A DNA stretch of 64,000 nucleotides, taken from Symsagittifera roscoffensis (lineage: Eukaryota; Xenacoelomorpha; Acoela; Convolutidae). The notes under the pieces were generated by a model. That model had not been told where the DNA came from and did no database searches. It saw nothing but the letters and a program-made list of their open reading frames with translations. The DNA lies in the NCBI RefSeq assembly GCF_963678635.1, contig NC_087066.1, forward strand, positions 37,891,755 to 37,955,754. Direction: 5' to 3'. Both the position numbers and the translations under genes were made by a program. This document shows positions 1 to 11,739 of this stretch, piece by piece (within the stretch, counting starts at the first letter, position 1; each line of letters opens with the position of its first letter).

Positions 1-345
1 CTTAGATATAATCGGATACGTTGGCTCATAAGACGTTGCATAAAAGCAAAATTTTTTCGTGCTTTTGCTGTCTTGGAACAGTTTTTCTATGATAAATACA
101 AGTAGGCTGAGCTTGTTGATTAAATTTTTGTACAGTAAGGAATATCAGCGGTTGTGCTACATACCAACAACAAAGTTTTGAAAGTAGCCATTCATTTATA
201 GATAAAAAATTTTATTCAGTTTCAGTAATTTGTACAAACTTCAGTACAAGCTTTTCTGTGGAGCACTTAAAAATGAATACATTTCAGTATCCCATGATTT
301 GGAAAACAGAAATTTGATAGCTGGCCAAAAAATACATGCCCAAGT

Positions 346-708
346 ATGGCAAACTCAGGGGGAGGGTTTGTTAAGCGCGAACCAGTTAATGCTGTTAAAA
401 ATCAAGTCCTTGATAAATGTCGTGGAAACTTGTTCAAACCAAATCATAGGGATCCTTGTAAAGCAAGGAATATCGTTTGTCATAATTGTAATAGTCGCGG
501 GCATTTTGTGAGGTTCTGTAAGCAATCGTCTGTGAACCAAATCAAAATTGCGTACGAATTTACACAATTTGAAACGAATGTCATCACGAAGTTAGAAGAA
601 CAGGATAACGAGGAATTTGGAATTTTCGTTATTAAGAATATTATGGACAAAGAAGGCAAAGAAAACAAGAAAATGCTGGAAATTGCTATGGGCAATAGCC
701 GGTGGTAA
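346..708 (+). pseudogene. Ty3/gypsy gag remnant with CCHC zinc knuckle
   Basis: An open stretch of 120 codons contains one zinc knuckle, CHNCNSRGHFVRFC, matching the C-x2-C-x4-H-x4-C spacing of retroelement nucleocapsids. It is followed by an acidic, lysine-rich tail. In Ty3/gypsy elements this RNA-binding finger ends Gag, just before the protease. The pol remnants that follow in the same orientation support the assignment. Bases 1-345 probably hold more gag, but no continuous frame can be followed there. Confidence 0.75.
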
Positions 709-711
709 ACA

Positions 712-920
712 GAATTCCAGATAGGTTGTGCAAGTCCAGGGTCATTTGTTTCGCAAGCGAAGCTCCACGAGTTGAAGATAAGGGATCGATTCCTGGGGGT
801 CAGAAAAGTGTCCGACGAATTTAAGAACATATTCTATAGTGCAGCGGATGATGTGATTCGGATCACTGGGAGAATTCTATATAACCGAAGGGGGCCAGTG
901 AGATATCGTTTGGAATAATA
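712..920 (+). pseudogene. Probable retroelement aspartic protease remnant
   Basis: A short open frame lies between the zinc knuckle and the reverse transcriptase, where the Ty3/gypsy protease sits. It carries CASPGSFVSQ where a protease would show its D-[ST]-G flap-side motif, and later IRITGRILYN, similar to the second conserved strand. The catalytic Asp is not visible in this frame, so it is read as dead. The assignment rests mainly on position. Confidence 0.4.
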
Positions 921-1014
921 TCTTGCCAGCCCTTGAAATCGAAGTTAGACAGAAGAGGGTGGAGGCCTCGGTTAACGAAGTGGTCAAAGACGGCACTGGG
1001 ACACCAGGGGGGAA

Positions 1015-1755
1015 ATGTTTCTTGATTCAATGTTTCAATGTAAGTACAATAAGTTAATTTTGAAAGATTTCAAGGAACTGTTCGAACGTCAGGGTGCACT
1101 CAAAAATTGTGAGGGGAGGACGCACTTTCACGAGCCACTCCGAACATTTCAAGTTAAGGGTAAGCGAGTCGCTATACATGTTTTGCCGAAAGTGGAGGAA
1201 ACCATTCAAGAGTTACTCCGGTACGGGCATACCGTAAACCTCGGTAAATGTACCGAGGATTGCTTTATATTACCCACAGTTTTGACAACGAAACGTGATG
1301 GGTTGGTTAAATTAGCGTTAAACTCAAAGCTCGTTAATAAGCAGTTCTATCGTAACCGTTAACAGATGTCGAATATGAACGAACTGGTCGATAACGAAGC
1401 GTTGGCTATTAGTGGTAATACTAACGAACCGATATATTTCTCGAATATAGACCTGAAATACGCGTATTCGGTAATGGCGTTGAGTGAAGAAACTAGACGT
1501 CAATGTAATTTCAGCATTGTTGGAGGGAATTTTACGGGTAAATATCAATTCAAAACCGGGTTTTACGGTCTAGGTGATATGCCCAATGAGTTCCAGATGA
1601 TGATGGAATCGTTAGTAGGGCAACAGCCGGGGGTTCACGTGTTTCCAGATGAACTTTTGATTGCAACTAGGGGGCCGGCGGAACGCCATTGGCGGGAATT
1701 ACGCAACGTGTTAGAAGTGTTAAACGATAATAATGCGGCGGTAAAATGGTCTTAA
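1015..1755 (+). pseudogene. Ty3/gypsy reverse transcriptase, inactivated
   Basis: Two open segments (1015-1362 and 1366-1755) are in the same frame, separated by one TAA at 1360-1362. Together they read through the reverse transcriptase core: EDCFILPTVLTTKRDG, then SNIDLKYAYS with the first catalytic Asp, CNFSIVGGNFTGKY, and FKTGFYGLGDMPNEFQ. At the active-site loop the usual [YFL]-x-D-D is FPDE, so the second Asp of the pair is lost. The element would copy RNA into DNA if intact; the stop codon and FPDE both argue it is dead. Confidence 0.88.
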
Positions 1756-2036
1756 TGCACAATGTTTGCAAAGGAAATCGAATGGCTTGGGTTTAACTTG
1801 TCAAATACAGGGACAGTACCGGTCGAAAGAAAATCGGAATATTGTCAAAAATTGAAGCGACCTGAAAATTTTTCTGAAATACGTTCGTTGAATCAGTGAA
1901 TCAATTTATTTGATTTATCTCAAATATTGCGGCTGCAACAGAGCCTTTTCGCGATCTTATGAAGAAACATTCTAGGTTTGAATGGACCACTAAACATGAA
2001 AAAGCGTTCCAGTTAATGAAAGCGTTCGAGCTAATT
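1756..2036 (+). pseudogene. Ty3/gypsy thumb/tether and RNase H start, frameshifted
   Basis: Directly after the reverse transcriptase, a frame starting near 1761 reads KEIEWLGFNLSNTGTVP and ends at a TGA at 1897. A second frame then reads AAATEPFRDLMKKHSRFEW and KHEKAFQLMK, the stretch leading into the RNase H domain of Ty3/gypsy pol. Two frame breaks and two stops are present. No RNase H core or integrase follows, so the relic is truncated at about 2036. No LTR was recognised within the window. Confidence 0.75.
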
Positions 2037-2585
2037 TTTTGAAATTCAACAACAGTTTTTCTATATCTCAGAAAATTTTGAGTTTATTCGACTTTCCTAT
2101 AACAAGGATTTGAAAACTTACCTTAGAAAATGTTTATTTGCTGTTTTGATTTTCTAATAATCGATTGATTATTTTTCACCAGGTTTAATGTTAGGCTTTT
2201 TTAAGCTTGATTTATTGCAAACTGATTTTAGCCCAGCAAAATTGCGATCTGAAACATCAAATTTTATGATATATATATTTTTTCTGTTTTTGAGAACTTT
2301 TCAACTTTCACTTTGTATTGTTTAGGAAAACTTTTTTAATACCATAGAATGAACAACTGTCTGTTTTTCCTATTTAACTTTAGATTCAACGGGGTAGCCG
2401 TTGGAAAAACCGTCACTGTTTCTCACCAAATTTAAAGATTATTAGCTAAAGCAAAGTCGGCCCTCTTCTTGTTGCAACTCTTAAATTTCTCTATTTTCAA
2501 CTAGGATCAGATTTTTTGCGTAGCAATTTACCCAATAACCTCGAATTTAAACTCAAAATGAATGACAGGAAAAAAACGATATTCT
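2037..2585. other. AT-rich stretch, nothing recognised
   Basis: Between the gypsy relic and the small minus-strand gene the sequence is AT-rich, with stops in all frames. No splice-bounded exon, TIR or repeat shared with other parts of the window was seen. Confidence 0.5.
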
Positions 2586-3063
2586 TCAAGCAGCTTCGTT
2601 CGCATAAGCGGCTTTCACTTGTGCGATTAAAGTTTCAGCTTTTGTGATCAGGGTACTAACACCTGCTTTGTACTGCTCAGAGTACGATATTGCCTCGTCT
2701 GAAGCTGATTGCTCATCCGCGTCATCTGGGAATTCTGCCTTAAACTCATTCACCTGAAAACGAAAATAAACAGCTTTTATAATCAGAAGGTAATTCAAGC
2801 TACAGCTTATAAATTGAGCTACTCTAACACTAACCCTGAGAGTGTAAAGGTTAAAGTTTTATGTAAACCCACTAGATTCATAAGCATAACCCGTAGAACA
2901 TCTGACTAAGCCTAAAATATAAAAAAGGATCATTCGTAGAGATACAAACGAACTCACTATGGCAATGTAATCATTTCCTGTATTGTTTTTCTCTGCGCTG
3001 ATCGCATTCAAAGTCGTGGCGGCGAGCTCCGTGTCGACTGCCTTGGCGGTATTTAGACATCTT
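2586..3063 (-). CDS. Last two exons of a small unknown gene
   Basis: The terminal exon 2753-2586 follows a clean TTTTCAG acceptor and encodes 55 residues plus stop, beginning VNEFKAEFPDDADE and ending VKAAYANEAA. The exon before it ends at 2958 with ATA|GTGAGT and reads AKAVDTELAATTLNAISAEK upstream of that donor. Both meet in phase 0. The start of the upstream exon is uncertain: a possible acceptor gives 3063. The peptide is acidic and helix-prone with many Ala, Lys and Glu. The family is not recognised and further 5' exons are expected at higher coordinates. Confidence 0.6.
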
Positions 3064-3152
3064 CTATCATGAGTTCAACCGACGTCGCCTACATAAGTGT
3101 CAATGAGAATAGCGAAAACACTTATGTATATTATGTAAATGTTTTTATTTGT

Positions 3153-3183
<31 letters not shown>

Positions 3184-4293
3184 AAGTCTTTTTAAGTTGT
3201 CTACGCTCAAATTTGGCTTTTTGTTGTTTTGACAATTTTTTGTTTGATCCATTTTTATCTGGGCTCGTTTTATACAAAAAATCAAACCTGAAAATGTTTT
3301 AAGCGCATTTCAAGTGATGCGAAATTCGAAGTTCGAAAGTTTCAAACATATCTACAGTTTTTTTTTTGGTTTCCTTGAGTTCATAGACGCTTTTCCAACT
3401 TCCTCTATTGGAATTTTGTCGTTTGATCCATTTCTTTTTTGGAATCAAACAGCAAAGTTTTGGCTTGTCGTTTCAGATCGTCAATTGAGCTAGAGACCCC
3501 AGTGTTTCGTTTGTTTTCATCTTAGTCGCTGAAAAATGTCTAAAATCTTGTGATGCAATTAACCATTTTATTCGTGTCACAAAGTTGGTCAAAATGATAG
3601 CCAAAAGGTAAAAGGGATTTTGTACGAGAGATGCATGCGCTTCAACAGTTGTATTTTCTAAAATGCCCCTAAAAACTGCCTCTATCTTGCAAGTAACAAT
3701 AAATTGACTACTTGCTTCGAAATCCAGACATATTTTTGGCGCTCTGGATTCTAGTTTAGCTACTTCAACATGCAAAACTGTACACAAAAAAGACGATTAA
3801 GCAGCCAGCCTGCTTCTACAAGAGTTATTTTAAGTTTTATTTTAAACTGATGTGTTTCAAGTTTTAGAGCGACCAGTTGGTTGAATCATGGAAGACAAAG
3901 TTAAAGCGTACTAAATTGAAAAAACCCAAAATTTAGCATATCAACTTGCAAGTTTTTACCGCTTAAATGCGAGGACAAAAATTTTGATAATTTTTAGTTG
4001 AGAAACACAAAAATCAGCGACCAAACTCCTTTAGTCGAAGTTGTCTTTGATTAAATGCCGCATCTATTACACCTTCTCTGTTCTGTAGAACATCAAGTTC
4101 TACAGCTAGTAGCGTGTCAAAGTTCCAGGCATGCTACTTCGAAAAAAAGTGCTGTAAAATGTCACCTTTCAAAAAACTGAAAAAAAACGATTAAAAGTTT
4201 TCAATTTTTGTGCCAGATGCTTGTCATCGATATTCCAAAAAAATTGGAATGTATCGTTTGTGCGTCTGATGCGAAACATTCTAAGTTTTTTTT
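3064..4293. other. AT-rich intergenic DNA with poly-T tract
   Basis: A T-tract of about 25 bases lies at 3150-3177. Sequence from about 3165 to 3300 (CCAGGAAAAG ... CAATTTTTTGTTTGATCC) resembles the dispersed repeat family seen at 7.4, 8.5 and 12.2 kb. A 104-codon minus frame at 3787-3473 has no supporting motif or splice context and was not accepted. Confidence 0.4.
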
Positions 4294-6925
4294 GGGAACA
4301 TTAAAGATGAGCACCATGCACAAAAACTAAAAATTGTTATTCATTATGTTTCAGTTTTTTAAAAAGTGAAATTTTTTGTGCTCAGATGCAAAAATGAAGA
4401 AAAAAATGAATAAAAAAATTTTTCTTCAAGAAAAACAAAAATATGTTTGACACAAAAATTACGTTTTTTTTCTTCATTTTTTCTTCATTTTTTTGTACCC
4501 GAGATACCAATTTTACCTACGCCAATCTACCCTATGTCAGTTTACCGTACGCTTAACAGCAAAATAGTGATCACCGCTTTGGCATCAACTGTTGGCCAGC
4601 TTGCCAACAGAGGTTAGGACTATAGAAGAAAACTAGAGCCAGTTATCGCCGCTAAGCGGCGACGCGCGTGCATCGTGCCCACCGGCGACCTTTATTCGAG
4701 TCAGCTTAATTAGCTTTTACTAATTGAACTGTTTATAAAATATAGGGTAAATTAGCATAGGGAAAAATGGTATATTGGAATGTAGAATAGATGTGCTTTC
4801 AGATGCAGATTCTTCCTCAGTTAGCAACACTGTCTCTGGCGAGAATGGAGAAAATCATCACCATCACAAAAAACAACACAAAGCCATCAAGGATGACCCC
4901 CATATACACCACGAGCCCCTTCCCCCCTTCATCAGGGTGAGGAGACCGAGTGGGACTGTGAAGAAATTTTGCTATCTGTGGACTTTGCTGATGACTTTTG
5001 ATTGGAATCACTGCCAAACTGTATGGCTACATGGAGATAGACGCCACATCCAAAAACAAAAGTTACTCAGTATGCTCTTAATCATCTTTTATCGAGGGAC
5101 TAAATCTTCAGGCATCTTAATTCACGCTTAAAAATGGACGATTACTTTTCTGTTTTTTATGGTTATTACGCTTTGGGAACATTAAAGATGAGCACCATGC
5201 ACAAAAACTGAAAATTGTTATTCATTATGTTTCAGTTTTTTGAAAAGTGAAATTTTTCGTGCTCAGATGCAAAAATGAAGAAAAAAAAGAATAAACAAAT
5301 TTTTCTTCAAGAAAAACTAAAATATGTTTGACACAAAAATTGCGTTTTTTTCTTCATTTTTTTTGTACCCTAGATAACAATCTTACCTACGCCAATCTAA
5401 CCTATGTCAGTTTACCCTACGGCTAACAGCAAAATAGTGATCACCGCTTTGGCATCAACTGTTGGCCAGCTTGCCAACAGAGGTTAGGACTATAGAAGAA
5501 AACTAGAGCCAGTTATCGCCGCTAAGCGGCAACGCGCATGCATCGCGCCCACCGGCGACCCTAATTCGAGATAGTCAGCTTAATTAGCTCTTACTAATTG
5601 AACTGTTTATAAAATATAGGGTAAATTAGCATAGGGAAAAATGGTAGATTGGAATGTAGAATAGATGTGCTTTCAGATGCAGATTCTTCCTCAGTTAGCA
5701 ACACTGTCTCTGGCGAGAAAGGAGAAAATCATCACCATCACAAAAAACAACACAAAGCAATCAAGGATGACCCCACATACACCACGAGCCCCTTCCCCCT
5801 TCATCAGGGTGAGGAGACCGAGTGGGACTGTGAAGATATTTTGCTATCTGTGGACTTTGCTGATGACTTTTGATTGGAATCACTGCCAAACTGTATGGCT
5901 ACATGAAGATAGACGCCACATCCAAAAACAAAAGTTACTCAGTATGCTCTTAATCATCTTTTATAGAGGGACTAAATCTTCAGGCATCTTACTTCACGCT
6001 TAAAAATGGACGATTACTTTACTGTTTTTTATGGTTATTACGCTTTGGGAACATTAAAGATGAGCACCATGCACAAAAACTAAAAATTGTTATTCATTGA
6101 TTCAGTTTTTTAAAAAAAGAAATTTTTCGTACTCAGATGCAAAAATGAAGAAAAAAAAGAATAAAAAAATTTTTCTTCAAGAAAAACCAAAATATGTTTG
6201 ACACAAAAATTGCGTTTTTTTCTTCATTTTTTCTTCATTTTTTTTGTACCCTAGATAACAATCTTACCTACGCCAATCTAACCTATGTCAGTTTACCCTA
6301 CGGCTAACAGCAAAATAGTGATCACCGCTTTGGCATCAACTGTTGGCCAGCTTGCCAACAGAGGTTAGGACTATAGAAGAAAACTAGAGCCAGTTATCGC
6401 CGCTAAGCGGCGACGCGCATGCATCGCGCCCACCGGCGACCCTAATTCGAGATAGTCAGCTTAATTAGCTCTTACTAATTGAACTGTTTATAAAATATAG
6501 GGTAAATTAGTATAGGGAAAAGTGGTAGATTGGAATGTAGAATAGATGTGCTTTCAGATGCAGATTCTTCCTCAGTTAGCAACACTGTCTCTGGCGAGAA
6601 AGGAGAAAATCATTACCATCACAAAAAACCACACAAGGCCATCCAGGATGACCCCCACCTACACCACGAGCCCCTTCCCCCCTTCATCAGGCTGAGGAGA
6701 CCGAGTGGGAATGTGAAGATATTTTGCTCTCTGTGGACTTTGCTGATGACCTTTGATTTGAATCACTGCCAAACTGTATGGCTACATGAAGATCGACGCC
6801 ACATCCAAAAACAAAAGTTACTCAGTATGCTCTTAATCATCTTTTATAGAGGGACTAAATCTTCAGGCATCCTCTTCACGCTTAAAAATGGACGATTAAT
6901 TTACTGTTTTTTATGGTTATTACGC
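4294..6925. repeat. Three tandem copies of an ~870-bp unit
   Basis: The unit begins GGGAACATTAAAGATGAGC at 4294, 5175 and 6047 (periods 881 and 872) and the third copy ends near 6925. Copies are nearly identical, so the duplication is recent. Each unit has an AT-rich half containing repeated TTCTTCATTTTT tracts, then a GC-richer core (for example CCGCTAAGCGGC) and then a coding-like segment. The array is flanked by unrelated AT-rich DNA. No terminal inverted repeat was seen, so unequal crossing-over is the simplest origin. Confidence 0.9.
4775..5131 (+). other. Exon-like frame in repeat unit 1
   Basis: This frame reads LSDADSSSVSNTVSGE, a His run (HHHHKK) and HHEPLPPFIR. An acceptor-like TGCTTTCAG precedes ATGCAGATTC, and a donor-like AGG|GTGAGG follows PPFIR, so a spliced exon of about 135 bases is possible. 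The equivalents are 5649-5873 in unit 2, shifted by loss of one C in a C-run so that it reads ETEWDCEDILLSVDFADDF and stops, and 6530-7069 in unit 3. Substitutions between copies change amino acids freely. The family is not recognised, and the coding status is doubtful. Confidence 0.3.
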
Positions 6926-8795
6926 TGTTTTGCTACAATAATTGCAAACTGCAGGTCAAAGAGCTCGCTTTGCTCTTATAAGATTTGGAGTTTTTTTTGG
7001 TTAACTAAAACTAAAATTTTCGTTAATAGTGTGGCATTCAAAAAAAACTCTTCAATTGATAATTGGTAATTGATTCATTGATAGCTCAGTATAGTTTAAC
7101 TGACAAAATTGATTCCGGTCTTTGCAAAAAAATCTATTAATTTGAATTTCAACAATTATCTCAGTTTCAGTGCTGCAAACTTATCAATTGAAGGAACCTT
7201 ATTAAAAAGTGAAAATGAATTAGTTTTAAGGAAACCCAGACGTCCTTGAATTTCATTTTTGCCCTTTTTTCCCATATTGATAGGTACAACTTTAAAAGAA
7301 TTAGACCACCTTCCACAAGAAGATAGGTGAGTCCACCAGCGGATTTAGGGGGCGAATAAAACGCCTCAAAAAATGGTGGTCGACAAAATTTTTGAAATTT
7401 TGAAAAGGCTCAAATTTACTTTTCGCGGTTTCACTTATGATTTATATTTAAGATTAGTTCATTTCCTTTGTTAACAGGAAAAAATTCCATTATCTAACAG
7501 CGAAAGCTTAAAGTTCACGGAAAACGTGATCGACTTCTTGTTTCGAAAGGGGAATTTAATTAACGCATTTCCCAGCGAAATAAAAGCTTATTAATTTATC
7601 ATAAAACTGCCAATCATAAATTGTTCTAGAAATTCAAAGAGCTATAAGGAATTTATGGTCGCCTTTGAAATTCGAAAGTTGCGATTTGTCAAGAAGTAAG
7701 TGTTTTTTATTATTAATTTGCGTTCATTGACTCTTTTCCAACTGTCTGTTGGCTATGTTCTTGAAATGCCAAAATTGATCATTTATTTTGAAAGTCATTT
7801 TTTTCCATTTCCCTTAAGTTCATTGATTGACACCTTTCAATCTGTCTGTTGGCTATGCTTACTCTTATAGTGCTTGAGAAAGTTTCAGAAACATTTATTA
7901 TGGAGGGTTGAAACAAACTTGAAAAAAAAAAACTACCTAAATCAGTCCTCGTTGATGCGCGTGTTTAATTCTTGATGATGCGCGAGATTAAATTTGCAAG
8001 GCAATAGACTTGGCCGTGAAATTTTTATCCATAGCTATGTGAATCAGTTTAAAAACTTCAGATAAAGATCGTCACACGATGTGTATATGTCAGTACACAA
8101 AACTTGATAGATTTTGGTTCAGCCTACTAGGAGAAGTTTTATATATCAAAAAAGATTTAACATGTATACTGATGATGAAAAGAGCTCTCCTGCATAAAAC
8201 TCGAATGAATATCCTGAATTACTCAGATTGCATCCTTGGGTTTTTTTCAATCTTTTTTTTAATCAGTAATAATTTGTCAATTGATGCTTGAAAATTGATC
8301 AAATTATACTTGGTACACCATAATAGTATCGAATATCAAGGTTCCACAATGATCACTGTCGAAAAATTGCTAATTGAAGTTCAACAATTATTAAGAATTA
8401 TGAGTAGGTGAACATAGTTCAGACTGTTTTATGGGCCGCGATGATTTTTTTTGTTATTTTTTCAGGAAAAGTATCAAAATTTGTTCAGGATCAAATATAA
8501 TTTTTTTGCGGTTTCACTTTTGATTTTTTTAAAAAAATTCAACTAGTATTTTTTTATTAGAAGGAAAACAAACTCCTCTATCAAAATGCGAAAGTGTAAG
8601 GTCACGAAAAACTAGATTGATTTCAAATTTCGAAAGCTGAATTTAATTTTGAAGTTTCCTGGCGAAGTAAAAATTTTACTGATTGATCCAGTCTAAATAC
8701 CGGAAGTTTAACTCAGATAATTGTTGAGATTATCGATTCTAAATTGTTAGTGTTTATCTGAAAGACCGTTTAAAAACAATAACAAATCCTTAAAA
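6926..8795 (+). repeat. Dispersed AT-rich repeat family, two copies
   Basis: Segments at about 7380-7860 and 8430-8700 share an ordered set of blocks with 12130-12600 and, in reverse, with about 45540-45800: TTTTCAGGAAAA, GCGGTTTCACTT, AAAAGGAAAACAAA, CGAAAGxxTAAAGGTCA, CCCAGCGxAA, and near the end TCTGTCTGTTGGCTATG. The blocks keep order and spacing but individual copies are 60-75% similar by eye, so this is an old interspersed family. No terminal repeat or coding region was found. Confidence 0.5.
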
Positions 8796-8800
8796 TGAGT

Positions 8801-9055
8801 TTTAGACGTTTCTGTTTAGTTGTCAAATGTAGGCGTGGCAACTAAAGTTTTTTTTTTAATCAGCTTCAATAGTTTTGTTGTGGCAGAAAAATTAATCTTG
8901 AAAAGTTAGCTGAACTCGAAATTGTTAAATTCTGTTGTTCTCGGGTTTGTGAGATGTTGTTTTGGACGTTTTTGTTAGTTGTTGTCAAATGTAGGCGTGG
9001 CAACTAAAGTTTTTTTTTAATCAGTTTCAATAGTTTTGTTGTGGCAGAAAAATGC
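8801..9055. repeat. Direct repeat of ~95 bp, spacing 158 bp
   Basis: The block TGTCAAATGTAGGCGTGG followed by CAACTAAAG, a T-tract and TAGTTTTGTTGTGGCAG occurs at about 8801-8894 and again at 8959-9053. The two are almost identical apart from small indels. The 65 bases between are single copy. It is a recent local duplication. Confidence 0.8.
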
Positions 9056-9194
9056 TGAAATGAAATGCTGTTTTGAAATGCTGCGACTGAAACAATTGAG
9101 AGTCAAGTTGTTTTGTTTCATTCGAAACTGTTACTTGTATCATTTGATGTTTATCATACTTGATGACCACGGACAGTTCTAAACTGTAAAAAAA

Positions 9195-9976
9195 AACTGC
9201 TTGTTTATCAGGACAAATCCCTGAATGTTCCGACTGTCGTTTAAGGCATTTGCAGTAGTTTGGGATAAGTTTCCATAAATGAAAATTGAAAAACTTGTTT
9301 CGTTTTTGTTAATATTCCCCCACACGCAATTTCAAGTACAAAATGATTTATTTCTTTATAAGTTAATTCGATCAAGAAGTTTGCATCAATTCAATTCAAA
9401 GGGGTCTTTTCGGCCATACCCCCCTCCCCCAAATAATGAAAAATGTAAATGAAAACTTTTATGAAAAGGAGACTGATTTTACTCAGAAATGCAGGAACTT
9501 ATATCCCAAGTTCTAAATGAAGTTAGAAATTGCAAAGTAAGCAATAAAAACTGCATCTTGGCATCCTTTTTCTGAAATTTATCTGCAGAAAACTGCAAAA
9601 AAAATAGATAAAAAATTAGTTAGAGGCTAAAGCAAGTAAAAGGCTTTGTTCTGACCAGTCCCATGTTAATATCTTGTGTTTCCTAGCAATATCCATCCAA
9701 TTTTGTTATAAGATTTTTAGTTTTTCATTTAAGGGGGGTGTAACCGAAAGGACTCATTTAAAGCGCATAAGTTACCCCAAACGCCCATAACTTTACGAAA
9801 AATGGTCTCAGGTGAAAATCAATTTTTTTTTATTTTGACCGCAAGGCATTAATATCTCCTTTATTGTATTGTAAATTCCGTCAAAAATGCATAAGTAAAA
9901 ATTCAAAATTGGGCTGACTAAAAAATTCCCGCAAGCATAAACATTACATTCCACCTTTCGTACGTCAGAACAATTA
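9195..9976 (-). mobile_element. Decayed, interrupted Helentron-like short element
   Basis: Reverse-orientation copy of the family described at 43985-44518. Its 3' part (CCCTGAATGTTCCGACTG, then CCCCCACACGC and AAGTACAAAATGAT) covers 9195-9385. Its 5' part (CCCATAACTTTACGAAAAATG, then CCTTTCGTACGTCAGAACAA) covers about 9765-9976. About 380 unrelated bases lie between them and include a poorly matching C-rich patch. It is heavily mutated and inactive. Confidence 0.5.
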
Positions 9977-10239
9977 GCTTTAGTAGATGTTTGCAAAATA
10001 TACTATCAGTTTTGTTATTTAACCAGAAAAACGTTTTGCTCTGTTAATTAAATATATTTTTTCTCTTTTTAAACAAAAGATTGAGCTTATCGAGGTTGAA
10101 GTAGAAATAACAGCCAGCAGGTATTTACCGCAAAGTTGATGCCCGAAAAGAACTTACTACAACTTTTTTTTATAGCTATGCCAATGGTGTTTTAATATTG
10201 GATCACGATTTTTAACTTTTATTTAATATCAATATTCGG

Positions 10240-11250
10240 TGAATGACAAGGAGACGGGTTTGATTTTGACAGTGAACTTATTAACGAGCTAGACAAATAA
10301 AATAAAAGCATTTTGGTGGGTAGTTGAATAAAGTAGGTGCTAAACAAATAATTGTTTCACACTTGCTTGCACTCAAATCGAACAAAACAAGAGGGGACCA
10401 ATCTTTTAGCGGGGCCTAGGAAATTAAACGAAAAGCAAATTAGACGTGACCAACAAAAACGAATTTAGACGTCGATGCAAAATTACAAATATGGGAAATT
10501 AGACGTATTTGTATTTTTCGTGTCTGAAATTTGTTTACCGACTACAATTAACTTTCGTTCAGCTTTCTTAAATGCAAATCAACTTTTCACATGCCGCAAT
10601 TTTCACATTCCTCATTTTTCACATGCCGCAATTGTATAATTTATGCATTTCAAAAATGTTTTCTAATCTTGAAATTAACATTTTTCAAATCAATTGAGAT
10701 AAATATTTTGATATGCAATGGGATCATATATTACTTTTGTAATTATGAACACTTGTTTTAAGCACTAAGTTTTGTTTGCCTTTTTCTTTCCGTCTAAAAT
10801 GCTAGTTTTGCAAAAATAATTTAACGTCTGAATTCGTTTTTGTTGGTCACGTTTCATTTGCTTATCGTCTAATTTCCTAACCCCCCTTTTAGCATAAAAA
10901 GTCAACTATTAACTCTAAAAACTCAAGTCTAATTTAGCGGCAAAACAAAGATTTTTGCGCACAATAACACTCGTGTTGAATTGAAGCGCAGCGGAGCAAG
11001 CGGTCGCTAATCGCCAATGCCGCCGTTGAAGTTAGCTATCACACTTTATAATTATTCTGAGTCTGCTAAAAAACCTGTCTGCTAAAATTTCTTGCACCAA
11101 AATAAAAATAACTGCTGTAATAGTATCTCAATAGTCGGCTAATAATTTTCTTATAAATGGGTGCCTTGCTTCTGCTTTGTTTGCTTCACTGTCTCTCATT
11201 ATTGTCTATTAGGTTCATTGTCTAGATCAGACCCGTCTCCTTGTCATTCA
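10240..11250. mobile_element. 1-kb non-autonomous element with 20-bp TIRs
   Basis: A perfect inverted pair, TGAATGACAAGGAGACGGGT at 10240-10259 and its complement at 11231-11250, bounds the segment. A second, imperfect inverted pair lies inside: about 55 bases at 10419-10475 (with GACCAACAAAAACGAATT) match 10820-10880 in reverse. The interior holds short direct repeats of TTCACATGCCGCAATT and no open frame. No convincing target duplication flanks it. This is typical of a MITE-like DNA transposon of unassigned superfamily. Confidence 0.75.
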
Positions 11251-11610
11251 ACTAAAATCCAAAATAAGTTTCAGTAATTACCATTCGAACTTCAGACAAG
11301 AATATGCGTCAGTTTCTGAAAGTGAAAAGTGGCATTTTAAGAATTTTTTGAGGTTCCTAAAAACAATAAATTTCTAAAATAGAAAAAAGTTTGAATTAAA
11401 ATTTATTGGAAATACAGGTATATATTTTAAAACTTTAATCGAACAGAGGGTATATAGAAAATAGATGTTTTAAGCGATGGAAGGAGTAACAATTGGTTTC
11501 CGTCGTAAAAAGGAAAAGCTTTGGCTTTCTTAACTTTGTTCAGCTTCATTGATCGAAAAAGATATTACCAACGGTTTGGTCTTATCTATACAATCATCTT
11601 GTATCTGAGT
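11251..11610. other. No feature recognised
   Basis: AT-rich sequence downstream of the TIR element and downstream (3') of the minus-strand exon at 11611. No polyadenylation signal could be tied to that exon with confidence. Confidence 0.4.
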
Positions 11611-11739
11611 TCACATTTTGGTGTCAGTCATGAAGTCGGCTGCGTATGCTTTGTTCACCCGCGACAGATCCAGCACTGAGTCAGTGGCGGCATTCACGTT
11701 CTGTCTGCTCACGCATACTCCGTTGCTCTTCAGCTGGTT
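11611..11739 (-). CDS. Terminal exon of an unknown gene
   Basis: A 129-base exon follows the acceptor TTTAACAG at 11745-11740 and is open in one frame to a TGA at 11613-11611. It encodes 42 residues starting NQLKSNGVCVSRQNVN and ending AADFMTDTKM. GC content is well above the flanks and codon use looks genic. No upstream exon with a matching phase was found in the next kilobases, so the gene it belongs to is unknown; it may share 5' exons with the minus-strand exons at 14.7-18.6 kb. Confidence 0.55.
   Translation of the reverse strand, partial: NQLKSNGVCVSRQNVNAATDSVLDLSRVNKAYAADFMTDTKM

Noticed and set aside
1-2036. Complete gypsy element with LTRs
   Set aside because: No pair of long direct repeats was seen around the pol relic, and integrase is absent.
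3473-3787. 104-codon minus frame
   Set aside because: No motif, no splice context and no start-context support; AT-rich flanks make a chance frame likely.
5649-5873. Similarity of EWDCEDILL in repeat unit 2 to the WDCESI motif of LTV1-type ribosome factors
   Set aside because: Only a few residues match and the following conserved motif is absent; not enough for an assignment.
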